Assembly (NCBI GenBank): GCA_964034945.1
Contig: OZ035962.1
Span: 72,125,274 to 72,189,273 of the forward strand
Direction: 5' to 3'
Source of the DNA: Chrysopilus asiliformis
Taxonomy: Eukaryota; Arthropoda; Insecta; Diptera; Rhagionidae
DNA: 64,000 nt
The notes beneath the pieces were generated by a model. It worked only from the letters and a program-made list of their open reading frames with translations, searched no databases and was not told the origin of the DNA. This document shows positions 21,651 through 33,180 of this stretch, in pieces (position 1 is the stretch's first letter; each line of letters opens with the position of its first letter). The position numbers were made by a program, and so were the translations under genes.

Positions 21651-23603
21651 TATAAATTATTGAGTTTTTTATTTACGACGTTATTGATTTAATATGAATG
21701 TTTTCATATCTGTTTTCAATATGAAATTCATCGTAAGTGACAGAATTTTTCATAATAAAATCCTTGTTATGAAAAATAAGTTTTTTCTTATGAATTTTCA
21801 CAGAGTTGCCCAATTGGGAAGCGATACGAAGAGAGAGGAAGAATAGAAGGTCTAAAAGTCCCAAATTTAGCATAAAGCAATTTTATGGACAGCCCTTTAT
21901 CCAACTTAGGAAATTGCATCCCAATTGATGGAACGATCAAAATTTAATATGAAAGCAGCTTTTACGAAGATGTCGATGTAAAGTTTTCCATCTTTTATTC
22001 TGCAAAGACCTTTTTCCCTATACAAAACTATATTTACATCAGTTGAGTCGATGTCGCTTGATACTGAAGTAAATATCAAGAGATAAAAAAAAATTTAAAA
22101 AAAAATTATAATTAAAAGACAATTAAATACACAAAAAAAAGGAATTGTGTCAAAATTTGTAAGATGCAAAATTTAGATAAATTTCCTCAGAATTAAGTAA
22201 AAAATTTTGTCGCATGTTGGATTTATGCAGACATCAACACTCATTTAAATAAATAACGACAAGTATTCAAATTTTTATGTATGTGTCTTAAATATGCTGG
22301 TAAATTAAAATGCAATCATTATAAATTGATAATAATAACATCTCTAATTTTCCAGCGCGAACATTTTACAAAAATGATTGCAGCCATAAAGTTTGGTCTT
22401 ATATGGTTTTAATTGAATTTGGGAACTTTAAGTTTAAAGTCTTTTGTTATGGTAAATTATGTAGTATATTATAATGTGAGCCACTAAAAAACATAAATAA
22501 ACAAAATTATTAAGACCGAGTCGATTATCGCCATCAACGTCTCAGCTGGTAGTTGTTTTCAAGATTAATTTGAAGTTCTGCTGCACCGTGAATCCTGTCC
22601 GAAATCGACATGTGGTCAAATTTTGCATGCATGATGTCATGCCGAATTTTCTCTTATTTTTATTCTTTCAATCGGATACTTTACGATGTTTGTGCAAAAA
22701 TCCTCGCATAAGGGAAATATCGATGTTGCACTGGAAAAACATTTTATCCCGATTCCGATGCATGCCATTTCAAAGGCAAATCACTGAATGGAACTCTGGA
22801 ATAAATAACGAATTGGAAAAACAAGTAAAAAATGCGAAATACCACAGCAGGGTAAAAAACAAAAAAACAAATCATGTCGGCCTTATCTCCAAAAAAAGCT
22901 CACCATGATTTTCGAATAGGGTCAAAAAACTTGAATGGCAGCATTTACAATTTTTGGCTGATGATAACAACATGAAATTTGATTATTTACGAGTACGCGA
23001 CCATAAATATAAACACAAATCACCCACTTAACAGTTAAATAATTTTTTTTTAAAGTTTTGTTTCACAACTTTGTATTTTTGATGCGATCAACATAAAATT
23101 ATTTCTTTTTTCGTAAATATCACCATTAGCAGAATCCAAAGTTCAAGCATTTAGTGGTTTCTCAATAATATTAAAGAAACCCCAGATATTCTTTTAAGTC
23201 TTTCTACGGCAAGATAATACACATTTTAAGTAAATTTTGTATGAAAAAAAGTTGAGTTTTAGATAAAATTTACTGTACAAAACCGGTTAAAAACTCGAGA
23301 ACTAATTCAGATAGAAAATTTAACGCAAATTCGACTTTTATCAAAATTCCAATCACATCCAATAACGGTAAAAATCGATTTACGTATTTCTGATAGCCAC
23401 ATACAAATGGAAAAGGTTTCTGTGATATTTCTGAACAAGCGTTAATTTCTCCAAAAACTTTGTCAAAACAATCACTTTTCAGATAGCCTGAAATTACTCA
23501 AAGATCAGAAATTAGAAAATCAAGATTAGTAATGGAGTTTAGAAGATTTTATGTTATTATAGAGTACTCAGCAGAAACTTCTAATTTAATTTTAAATATT
23601 CTT
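21651..23603. other. Gene-free A+T-rich stretch
   Basis: The open frame at 22570-22908 has no recognisable domain. No TIR pair found. Confidence 0.45.
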
Positions 23604-23606
23604 ATA

Positions 23607-23706
23607 CAGTAGAATCCCGATAATTCGTACCCCGATAATTCGTATATCCCGCTAATTCGTATGAATTTGCTGGTCCCTTGAAATACGAATTATCGGGATT
23701 CTACTG
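23607..23706. mobile_element. 100-bp pogo-like mini-element
   Basis: The ends CAGTAGAATCCCGATAATTC and its exact inverse GAATTATCGGGATTCTACTG are flanked by TA (23605-23606, 23707-23708). CCCGATAATTCGTA is repeated three times at the left. The CAGTA...TACTG end with tandem internal motifs resembles the Tigger/pogo element at 55632-56765, but the sequence differs. Confidence 0.85.
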
Positions 23707-23907
23707 TATTTCCAACCAAAAATTTCGCGAAAGGAATTGAGAGTTCTGATTTTTTGGAGGTCAGTTTGAATTTAATGATACTTTTTTTAGCTTTTGATAT
23801 ATTATTATTGTTATCCTTAAAATGTCCAGCTCTGCAATCCAATTCAATTTATAAAAATTGACTCCAATCGGATATCGATGTCTGGAAAAGTTGTGAAAAA
23901 AAACATT

Positions 23908-24391
23908 CAGGGTATTCACAGTCCTCTTTTAAATTGCGGGTAAATTTACCGCTCGGTAATTCAGTCAAATTTAACAGATTTTTACCGAGACGGTAACTTG
24001 GTTCATGTAAAAATGAATTACCGGATTCGGTAATTGTATACATGCCTTGAGTCGTGTTTTCCGGCCCGCTAATTCGGTATCAAGAATCAACCGCGAGTGG
24101 CGCTAGTAATGTTTTTAGTTGTCAAATTTTCTCGCTGGTTATCTCATCGGACTGCAATTTTTTTCAATTTTGATAGCCGTTGCCACAATAGAAATTCAAA
24201 AGAATACATCAAACATGGATTTAAAGGTATGTGACATATTTTACAATCAAATTCGCAGTTCATGATTTGATCACGTATCAAATAAAAGCGCTGTTCTCAA
24301 ATTTGTGCTGTGGGATGTTCACAGCAGAATATTTTCAATATTACCGAAAATAACGAATACCGAAAATTAAAAGAGGATTGTGAATACCCTG
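23908..24391 (+). mobile_element. Family A MITE, copy 2
   Basis: Full-length with both 25-bp TIRs. Compared with copy 1 it has small deletions around 24140-24160. ATT lies immediately outside both ends, a possible 3-bp TSD. Confidence 0.85.
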
Positions 24392-24746
24392 ATTCTAAAT
24401 GTTTTTTTTTTTTGAAAAAATTAAATTGTAAAAAGGAGTATGACGAAGTAATTACCTTTTTTCCTGTTTTCAACATGATTAACCTTTGAATTCTTGCTAA
24501 ATTTCAAGTTTCTACTTCAATCAGTTCTAGAGTTTTCGAGTTATTAGTCAAGTAGATTGCCCTGCCCTTTTAGTTCCTTTTTTTGTTTTTTGTCTCTCTG
24601 CAACTAATTTTTTTCTCATTTTTAAGGCGGCTACCTATTTATAAAAATAGTGTTTTTTTAATTGGGGAAAATTCGAGCAAAAAGAGGGGTATATCAATAA
24701 TATATTGGGCGATATGACGATAAAGATAGCTTTTGCTAAAACTGTA

Positions 24747-25320
24747 CAGCGATTTTTGTGCAAAAGGTGATAATTTTCCCGTGATCTTTCCCGTTATCTT
24801 TCCCGTGATAAATGAAATGGGAAATTTTTCAAATTTCAATTCAGAAAGTCACAAGACTGGGAAATTTTATCTCGAAAAGAAAAAAAAATTTGGCTATGGC
24901 AACCCGGTTGCCCTGACTGTTGTCAATTTAATGTGGCTTCATTTTCAGTTTGTCGAAGGATTCGGTCGTTTTTGCGGCTTATATTTACACAAAATGGTTT
25001 TTTTACAGATGAAGTTTTGGTTTTATTTTATAACGATGGAGGAGACACATCTAATATGACAGGAATTCGCGTATTACAAATTTCAAAACACAAAACAAAA
25101 CTCAGTCACCCTCGAAAAATCTCGGTGCGTCAGTGACAGTTCAAAGTGAAGAGCACAGCTAGTGTGACCATCTACAAATTTCGAGGGAGATTTCCAGTCG
25201 ACTTTTCAATAAAATCTCACCAATACAGGTGCATGCAAACAAGCATACATTGACAGGAATTTGTGTCTTTATTGTTATCACGGCTTTTATCACTTATCAC
25301 CTTTTGCACAAAAATCGCTG
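24747..25320. mobile_element. 574-bp element with 27-bp perfect TIRs
   Basis: CAGCGATTTTTGTGCAAAAG, then GTGATAA, and its perfect inverse at 25294-25320; TA on both sides (24745-24746, 25321-25322). Near the left end a 12-bp TTCCCGTKATCT motif is repeated. Non-autonomous Tc1/mariner or pogo type by target site. Confidence 0.8.
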
Positions 25321-25429
25321 TACTGATGTTTTTTAGCTAATGCAGGCATTAAGTTGCAGAGGGCTCAATATTTTTTTTGCTTTCGGGATTTCCTTACAGA
25401 CTTCCTAATACCATAATCGGACTGAGCGA

Positions 25430-25472
25430 CGTCAGAAAGATCTGCTTTCAAACTGAGCGACGTCAGAAACAT
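25430..25472 (+). repeat. Short direct repeat
   Basis: ACTGAGCGACGTCAGAAA occurs twice about 33 bp apart. No context explains it. Confidence 0.6.
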
Positions 25473-25725
25473 CCAAATGAGAAATTTTTCGGAAAATTTG
25501 GGGAAATGGTCGCATTGTTCTTACATGACCTTTCCTTATCCTTAAAGATTCCGCTCTCTTCTCCCCGGACTACCCTTTCTAAGAGTACCTGTGACGTCCG
25601 GAGACATACGGGGAGGGTTTTTGATTAAATCTGGGATTTTTAAACGTAGCTGTGGAATTTCGAGTCAATTAAGAAGTTTAAATTATAAAATCAAGACCTC
25701 AAGAAACACAAAACACGAAGTGTTA

Positions 25726-26191
25726 AGGCTTTCCTCCATTACCATGACTTCTGTAACTGCAAAAAAATGCAGGAAACTAGAGCAAGATAGACTTATGTAG
25801 ATCTAAAAAGGAATGACTGAATACGAGTTAAACGCTATCCCTTCCAGTTTTACAATTTTATAGCAATTATATCAAACCTTATGCTATGAATATAATGTTC
25901 AAATTGGCATGGTAACAAAGCTTTTGACTATGCATGCGAAGGAGAAAAATGACATCACGCTATAATAACAGTTTGAATGTGTCCGTGCTTACTATTCACT
26001 TACAGGGACAATGTGTGATTGTAATAGAAATCGCCATAAAATCGCCATAAAAAACAGGGGAAATTATTCTTGCAGTTGCCGACAAATTTTTGCAGTTGAT
26101 TCTTATGTCCCTTTCTCGCCAAGGCATCTTCACATAAATGTGTCTCTATTTTTTTGCAGTTGGGAAAAGTCATGGTAATGGAGGAGAGCCT
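25726..26191. mobile_element. Harbinger-like MITE, 466 bp
   Basis: AGGCTTTCCTCCATTACCAT, then GACTT, is inversely matched by AAGTCATGGTAATGGAGGA, then GAGCCT. TTA lies on both sides (25723-25725, 26192-26194), a TWA-type TSD. No coding capacity. Confidence 0.75.
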
Positions 26192-26240
26192 TTAGGCTTA
26201 CAATTTAAGAGTTAATTAGACCTCGAAATGACAAAATTAT

Positions 26241-26312
26241 TTTTTTTTATTTTTTTTTTATTTTTTTATTTTTTTTGTTTGCAAAACATGTTTCTGTTAT
26301 AAAATTGTTTTT
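26241..26312. repeat. Poly-T low-complexity tract
   Basis: T-runs broken by single A residues. Confidence 0.8.
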
Positions 26313-26849
26313 TTTAGTCAACACAAAAAGAGAAAAAAAGGAATACCAACAAATGTCTCCCTTTTGTGTTTATTATAATAAAAAAATTTTTTTTTAATGG
26401 TACAGCTTAAGCCATTTTGTCATATTTTAAGCGGTTTTTATCGCTATTTCCAAAGATTTTCGTTCATGAGTCCTCTAAAATTTGCTATGGCAACTCTAGT
26501 TCCAGATGATCGTATGAAGTGCTAGGTCCTTTTGATTCGTGATTTCTTTAGTAGGAAACTATGTTCCATCACTTTTTCAACTGAATGGCAAAAACATGGT
26601 CTTTGTGATCTGCTTTAGATAGCAAGAAACTGCCCGTTTTCATATCGAATACACGAGAAGAGTTATTAAGGGACAGAAACTGGTAAAAAGTGTTGTTTTT
26701 TTCCAAATGACGGAGATGACTCCTTTTCCAAGTTACCAATTTCATTATTTAAAGACGTTTTCGCTGCTAGATGAAAAGCTTTTGTAGAGAATGCTATTAA
26801 GATAAAAGATGTATTTTCTAAAGGAGGTGCTTTTTTAAAAATATTTTAA

Positions 26850-27090
26850 CACTCTAACTGCCACGTCAGTCAAAAAGACCTGACACCGAACTGTTGTGTA
26901 CAGTGAAACAATGAAAATTATTAAAGTGTTCGCTGCAACCGCAACGATTTTTGGTAGTTGCACACATTTTATGGTAATAAAATAACATTTAGGTATAATT
27001 TTGTTTCCATTTTTTTTCTTTTAGTGCATCCTTTTTGACTGACAACTAAATATTCGAAAAAGGCATTAAACTGTCGTGGCCGTTAGAGTG
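26850..27090 (+). mobile_element. TTAA-flanked (piggyBac-like) MITE, family P1 copy 1
   Basis: CACTCTAACTGCCACGTCAG and CTGTCGTGGCCGTTAGAGTG are imperfect TIRs. Exact TTAA lies on both sides (26846-26849, 27091-27094). A second, inverted copy is at 30232-30469. TTAA targeting is shared by piggyBac and Kolobok; the CACT-type ends fit piggyBac-like MITEs, but this is inference. Confidence 0.75.
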
Positions 27091-27094
27091 TTAA

Positions 27095-28739
27095 GAAATG
27101 ATTTCCAAAAAAAGAAAAAAACGACCCTTAATTTTTTTTAACTTAATTAAATAATGGATTGCGAAAACTCCTATGGCTAAATTAAAAATTTAAGATTTTT
27201 TCGCAAATTTGATTTCCTTGAAAGTCTTATATTCGTAATTGCTTTTAATTTCCGAATAGATAAAAAAATTCATTAAACAAATCAGAAGCAAACTAACCAG
27301 ACAAACAGACGTCATGATGGCAATCAATTGGCAAAGTGCAAATTTGATTTATGGATTCTAAATGGTAAAAAAAAACGGAAACCAGTCATTGCCCCAACGA
27401 ACAACCAACATTCAATTAGTGAATTTTTTATCCCATTAAAATTGCTAAATTATGCTTTTAAGAACGCAAACAGATATTCATTCCGCCTACCAGATTTTCA
27501 ATTCCAAATTGTTATATTATAAAACGACCAACTTCTCAATATCAATTAAATTTTAATGATGCCAACGTTTCCTACCCGTGTGTAAAAATTTCTGGAAAAG
27601 AAATTAATTTAAGGAATCGATTTGAATCTTCCAAATGATCCATTAACAATTTTGCTAAGACCAATTTAACGCTACCACTTTTAGTATCCATGCGAATCCA
27701 GAATAATCTCCAGGTTTTTACATGAAAAACGAATATAAAAAAACTGAGGTGATACGAGATGGTACTCCCAGATCATGTGAATTTTTATTCAGCAAATGTA
27801 AATCCATCTATCAAAAGCCGCAACATAAATTTCCCTTTTGCTCGCAATTTTGTCAGACAAGACATATGTTTCCAATGAATACAAAAAAAACGAAATCTTT
27901 ATCGTGATATTGAATTCTAGTTCTTTAGTTTGAATAAATCTGTGTAGCAACAGGCCCTCTTGAAAGGAGAATGACATAAGAAATGACCATCAGCACTATA
28001 GAAATCATTGAGATCATCTTCATCATTATCGCTGGATCATCAATTTGATTTGTTTAACCTTTATTTCGTTAGTTATGTAATTACACTTCAAAATTATAAT
28101 ATATTGAAAGCTCCTTTGAAATCCAGATTTCAAGATTTATGTTATATGGATGTCTAACATCGTCCATCGTTCCTTTTTACCATTTTGAGAACGAAATGTT
28201 TTAATTAGAATCTTGTTGGCTAGTGAAATTGATTGATGAAATAGATTTTCACCATTTACGACTAAACCACAATTAATGAGCCAGAAAATTGACATAAATG
28301 GACAAAAGTGTTCGGAAAGATTTACGCAGAGGTCAAAAAGTTCTTAAAAATGTTAGCGATTCTATTACTTAAACTCAATGTTTTTTGAACTTATTTTTTA
28401 TTTGAGAACAGACAAAAAAACGATTTTTTATATGTTCCATTAAAGGATTTTAATTCTTCGATTCCCTCTTAAGGTTAATAGAAATTACCATCAGACCATT
28501 AGCAAGTTTAGTGTCGTTTCAAACTCACTCGTTATTGAATGTTATATCGTGAGAATAGCCATAGTTTGCAGATATTAAGATGTGATCCCATAAAGGTGGT
28601 CTTTTGTATATTTATTTCACAAAAAAACTTCACAAATTTTTTAAGTTCAAATGCAATTTTTTATCAAATTAAAAAAGAAATAATTTTGACAAAATCGGCC
28701 TTTCAGAAATCAAATTCGTCTTTTGACAATTCAGATTCG
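27095..28739. other. Gene-free A+T-rich stretch
   Basis: No recognisable coding sequence or repeat boundary; the open frames at 27328, 27722 and 28539 lack domain or splice support. Confidence 0.45.
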
Positions 28740-28747
28740 TCTAAAAA

Positions 28748-29246
28748 TAGGGTGACCATATTTTTTTATGTGAATTACAGGTGGAGACCAATGGGAGGGG
28801 GAGCGGGGAGGATCGCAACGAAGTGTGAGGCAATTGTGAATGTTTCGAAATTAATCGTTACTAATCGTGAGACCAATCAAACGGACGAAGGTTTTTTTTT
28901 CAATTTTTGTTTTTTGTTTGTGATTACAAATATAAAAAGTATTAAAAAAGTTTCATGATATCAAAATACAACCAAAATTGCGCTGCGGGAAATTTTGAAA
29001 CAAACATCTAAACCTTTTTATAAAACACTCGCCGTTTTTTTTTTTTTTTTTTTTTTTGAAAAATGCGACAGAGGTAGTCATTTCTGAGAAAACTGCACCG
29101 CACGAGAAAATTTTTGGTTTTTAAGATAATTTTTTTAGTGATTAACAAATTAAAACAGTGGAATGTTTAATTCCGAGACAAATGTTTAGTGTTCGGATTT
29201 AGACAACAGGTCTAAATCCAGAACTGTCTAGGCTATGGTCACCCTA
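28748..29246 (+). mobile_element. hAT MITE, 499 bp, perfect 8-bp TSD
   Basis: The ends TAGGGTGACCATA and TATGGTCACCCTA are perfect 13-bp TIRs. TCTAAAAA duplicates at 28740-28747 and 29247-29254, the 8-bp TSD of hAT transposons. Inside is a GGGAGGGGGAGCGGGGAGG purine block and a hairpin GGATTTAGAC/GTCTAAATCC. A partial inverted copy lies at 47240-47397. Confidence 0.85.
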
Positions 29247-29603
29247 TCTAAAAAAACAAGAATTTCGCGGTTTTTTGTTGATGATTAATTTAATTTTTGG
29301 TGTAGACTCAGTAACCAAAAGTAAAATTAACCAAATTTTTGTTAAAATCACGAAAAAATTGTCAATCGCGACAAATATTTTTGGAAGAAAATCTTTGTTC
29401 AACAAAAAAGTTGTTACTTTGATAAAAATAAACTTACAAATGATTTTTTGTTAAATCAACAAAACATTTGTGAAATTAACAATGCCTAACTTGTCAAAAT
29501 TACAAAACATTGTTATATTTACAAATTTTCGTTTTTCAAAAAATTCTTTTATCAATTCAAAAAAAAAATGGTTGAGATTCAATAAAGCAAATTTTCTCAA
29601 TAA

Positions 29604-29688
29604 GAACGAGGTATTTGTTATTATTTTTTTGAAAATAATAACAAAAACCTCGTTCCTTATTTCTTTGAAAATAATAACAAAAACCTCG
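29604..29688. repeat. Hairpin plus tandem copy of one arm
   Basis: GAACGAGGTATTTGTTATTA pairs with TAATAACAAAAACCTCGTTC (29604-29655). The 3' arm is then repeated directly (TTTGAAAATAATAACAAAAA, then CCTCG, at 29664-29688). Confidence 0.75.
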
Positions 29689-29728
29689 GGCTTTTATGCG
29701 AAGGATCGCCTGGAAATTTTATGAGTTA

Positions 29729-29903
29729 TGCTGGGTTTACACGAATGACAGATAATGACAATCTGTCATAAAAGAATGGACAAGCTCAGTCTTTTATGAG
29801 AGATTGTCATTTTTCTGACAGAAATAATGACAAAAATGATTTACACGATAATGGCAATTTATGACAAAAAAATGACAAATTTGTCATTCGTGTAAACGCA
29901 GCA
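29729..29903 (+). mobile_element. Harbinger-like MITE, single 175-bp copy
   Basis: TGCTGGGTTTACACGAATGA and TCATTCGTGTAAACGCAGCA are TIRs; TTA lies on both sides (29726-29728, 29904-29906). Same family as the inverted dimer at 19894-20277. Confidence 0.8.
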
Positions 29904-29910
29904 TTAGTAC

Positions 29911-30500
29911 CAGGGCTGTGGAGTGGGAGTCGGGACAGAATTATTGCTTCAGGAGCCGAAGCTGGTTCATTTTCCGAACCGGTTTTTTTTACCTCCATTG
30001 GCCACCAGAGAGTGTCATCCTTCTAGCTTAGGTCTAACCTCAATATTTTGCAATCAAAAACAGCGCTTAAATGCTGGTTTGAAATGATTTGGTGATTTTT
30101 TGGACAAGGAGTCGGAGTTGGTGTTAAATATTCTAAACTTTCAGAGATCGGAGTCTCATACTCTAAACTTTCAGGAGCCGCAATCATCTTTTAAATGAAC
30201 TGTGATTGTTTTCTTATTTTCAAGCTTTTAACACTTTAACTGCCACGACAGTTTTAAGCCCTTTTCGAATATTTAGTTGTCAGTCAAAAAGGCACTAAGA
30301 GAAAAAAAAAATTGAAACAAAATTATACCTAAATGTTATTTTATTACCATAAAATGTGTGCAACTACAAAAAATCGTTGCGGTTGCAGCGAACACTTTCA
30401 TAATTTTCAATGTGGCCGTTGTGTACAATCGGGTGCCAGGTCTTTCTGACTAACGTGGCAGTTAGAGTGGTAAAATTTGTCCGACTCCCTTTAAAAATTT
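29911..30500 (+). repeat. Degenerate repeat with GGAGTCGG motifs
   Basis: It begins CCAGGGCTGTGGAGTGGGAG, with GGAGTCGGAGT-type and GGAGCCG motifs repeated along it, and ends with an inverse CCGACTCCC near 30480-30487. It is interrupted by the TTAA element at 30232-30469. Likely a decayed DNA transposon; superfamily not assigned. Confidence 0.4.
30232..30469 (-). mobile_element. TTAA-flanked MITE, family P1 copy 2 (inverted)
   Basis: Inverse orientation of 26850-27090, with the same ends (CACTTTAACTGCCACGACAG ... ACGTGGCAGTTAGAGTG). The left flank is TTAA; the right flank is mutated to GTAA. Confidence 0.7.
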
Positions 30501-30639
30501 CAATTTCAGAAAAGATCTTATGTTTTGTTTCAGGATTCCTCTAACAATTTTTTGTTTGCTTTCGCATTTCTCCAAAAAAGAAAAACAAACTCTTGAATGA
30601 GCAGAATCCCATTAACCGCCGCCCTAATATAACTGCACA

Positions 30640-30905
30640 CGCTTTTTACGCTTTTCTCAAAAACGGTTATTTTTCCAAAAGTTTATAAAGACATAATGTA
30701 CTTAAAACACAATTTTTTACATAACTCTTTCACACATCAATATTCGATTGGATCACTCATTAATCCCTCTCTCATGTAAATGGGCATATTTTTTTGCGAT
30801 TTGCTCGATGTTTGTATGAAAGAGGGGGTAAGCAGTGATCCAATTGAATTTTGATGTATGAAAAAGTTATGTGAAATTGGATTTAAGCCACTTTTTGTCT
30901 TTTTA
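30640..30905. repeat. H2-type module fragment
   Basis: It contains CTCAAAAACGGTTATTTTTC and the TCAATATTCGATTGGATCACT / AGTGATCCAATTGAATTTTG module of the H2 elements in two head-to-head pieces. No ends visible. Confidence 0.4.
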
Positions 30906-31475
30906 AATTTTATATCTGTTGTTTCTGAGCTTTTCTATAACTCTTAATATTAAATTAAAAAATCGAAAAAAAATTGGAATTTTTTTAAAATGCATGCATT
31001 ATGAGAATACTGCTTCGCTGATACGGATAAGTTGCAAGCTTTTCCTCCACCGCAACTCCAAGTTACTTCTTTAATATGACCAAAACAACGACAACAAACT
31101 TTATGCGTCTTTCTTGACTTCAAGACGATTGTGCTTATAGTTTACTTTACTGAAAATACCTGGTCAATTTTCAAACCTGCCCATGGGACTTATACTGTAT
31201 ACAAAATACCTACATATTTATATTTTTACATAGATAACGCAACATATAGCATTGAATAGTAATGCATATGAATAAAAATCCATAGACTTCAGGGAGGGAA
31301 TTTCAGGGAGGGTGATCGGGTGCGCGCGCGGCTTCAAAAATATTTTAAGCTTACCTTACCACCATAAACTTCACCTGTATATATCTTTGAGTGCTTATAT
31401 CCATACTTTACCAACGAACGAAGCAAAGCAGCCAACCAACCTATAACCAAGAAATAACTTGCGATTTCAAAGATT

Positions 31476-31625
31476 TCGTTTTCAGTGTGCGCCGACCAGT
31501 TTAAGTAGACGGCCACAATCGTCAAGAAGTGAAACTTTTCACTATCCGAGAGACAATCACAGCGAGCAGCTGCTTAGCCAGCATCTCAGTCAAAAAAAAG
31601 TAACGTTCACCATCTTCGAATATCA
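31476..31625 (+). promoter_or_regulatory. Possible core promoter / 5'-UTR-like segment
   Basis: TTTTCAGTGTGCGCC has an insect initiator core (TCAGT). AGACGG lies downstream but 4 bp closer than a canonical DPE. A C+A-rich, low-repeat stretch follows, unlike the surroundings. A second TCAGTC lies near 31587. Evidence is weak; it could serve the exon at 32877-33180. Confidence 0.2.
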
Positions 31626-32876
31626 TCATTATCAGCGAGGAAAAAAGGTTCAAATTATAGCCGACGTTTTTCTAGTTTTGTATCTTTTGAACACGATAGG
31701 AAAAGTTCAAATACCAATAAAATTCGAAAAAGGAATTTTTTTTCACATACGTAACTATCGAGATTTTCCTCAAAAATCAGTTAAAGTTTTTCGAAATTTC
31801 ATCTGTGAGCTGTTCGCTGTTGAACCAAAGAAAAATCTGAGTTTTTTTTTAAGTACAAAATCAAGTTAAAAGTTTGTCTTAACTTAAAACTCAAGTGAAT
31901 GGTTATAAAATTGTCTTTCTCTCTTGGCCGATCATCATAGCATAGACTGCAATCAAGAAACATCAACCTAAAGCCTTGTTAAAGCTTGACGGAAAATTTA
32001 ACATCAAAAATATAACTACTATTGCATACGAGTAATATCGGAATCGACGAGCATAAGCTAAGGTGGCCGCAAAAGATCAACTTCAATCTGCAGAGGAGTT
32101 TTTAATCGTAAGTGATCTTACTAGCAAAGTGATCGTAACCGTTTTGCATTTTTCGCTTTTTTGCTCAAATAATTCGTAAAAATTCGCAATCAAAGCAACG
32201 TAGATCAAATTCGCTCTCTCTAAAAAAAAAAAAAGACACTCGCTTGAATTTTTATACAAATTTCGGTTTAATTGAGACAAAGTTCTGTGCAACATATTTA
32301 AATTTAAATTTGAATTTTGAACAAAACTTAAACTCTAAGTGCTAAAGTGATCAAAGTAACATTTCATTTTCGTTTTAAAATCAAAGTTATTTTTTATTCA
32401 TAATTAAAATAGTTTTTATTATCTACATCTTGTAAAGATTTTGTTTCGAAATTTAAACTCCCCCCCAATTTTTCAACGTCATTATTATCATCGTGTTCAT
32501 CGACAACACAATCATCTTATAAACAGTACAATCAAGACGACGACAATTTCGTAGTATATGCTCCGCTCAACGTCTCAGCGCTTTTTTTTTTGCTCAATCT
32601 TATGGTGTTTGTAAGAGAAAGTGAATTTTCCATATTAAATTTTATGCACATATAACGTATATGCATACGTTTTACATACAAAAAACATAAAAAAAGTGTC
32701 TTTCATGCAACTTTGACTGCATCTTATAATTATCAACGTTTTAGCAAATTTTGCGGGTGCACCCACACTTTGGGGAAAAAAGTTTCTTAAAACTTTGGTT
32801 ATTTAACTTAAAATTTAATAAAACCAGCATCGAAGACTTTTGACTCATATAGAAAGAAGTATCTAAAAAATTGTTC

Positions 32877-33180
32877 AGTTTTTAGTGTCTTGAACTTACG
32901 AAAAACTATTTTGTTAAAAATTGCGGTTAAAACTGTCGCGTAAATTCGTTAAATGTTCGGTTGAAAAAACAAATTCGTAACTTTGTTTTGTTGTTCATAT
33001 AACATTCACGGTGGACAATTCAAGTGTTTGTGCAATCATTTGTTATAGAAGATCTTAAAACAAGAGAATTTTGTGGTCAAGAATTACATAGAAAAAATTT
33101 CCAGTACAGTGGTGTGATTAATATCAGACATTTTGGGGATTAACCATCAATGCATGGAATTATTTTCGACTCTGTGAAAG
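32877..33180 (+). other. Candidate 5' exon with noncoding leader
   Basis: A low-repeat segment that begins at an initiator-like TTCAGTTTTTAG (32875-32886) and ends at a good splice donor, AAAG|GTAAATAT, at 33180/33181. The segment before the ATG at 33150 contains stops in all frames, as expected of a leader. The exact start is a guess. Confidence 0.3.
33150..33180 (+). CDS. Candidate first coding exon, 10 codons (H-NOX-like start?)
   Basis: ATG at 33150 in context CCATCAATGC gives MHGIIFDSVK plus one base before a GTAAAT donor. TAA in frame at 33141-33143 shows the start cannot lie upstream in this exon. The string resembles the N-terminus of H-NOX (haem-binding) domains of atypical soluble guanylyl cyclases, which usually start M-aromatic-G followed by a hydrophobic/acidic helix. 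With only ten residues this is a hint, not an assignment. The next exon was not found: the signal-peptide exon at 63653 cannot follow in frame, because it would add a stop after a few codons. Direction, start and donor are what I can see; the family is inference. Confidence 0.3.

Noticed and set aside
28539..28958. 139-codon open frame on +
   Set aside because: It runs into the left part of the hAT MITE at 28748, has no domain, and is driven by A+T composition.
31459..31869. 136-codon open frame on + across the leader-like region
   Set aside because: Basic, low-complexity translation without domain; the segment reads better as possible 5' leader sequence.
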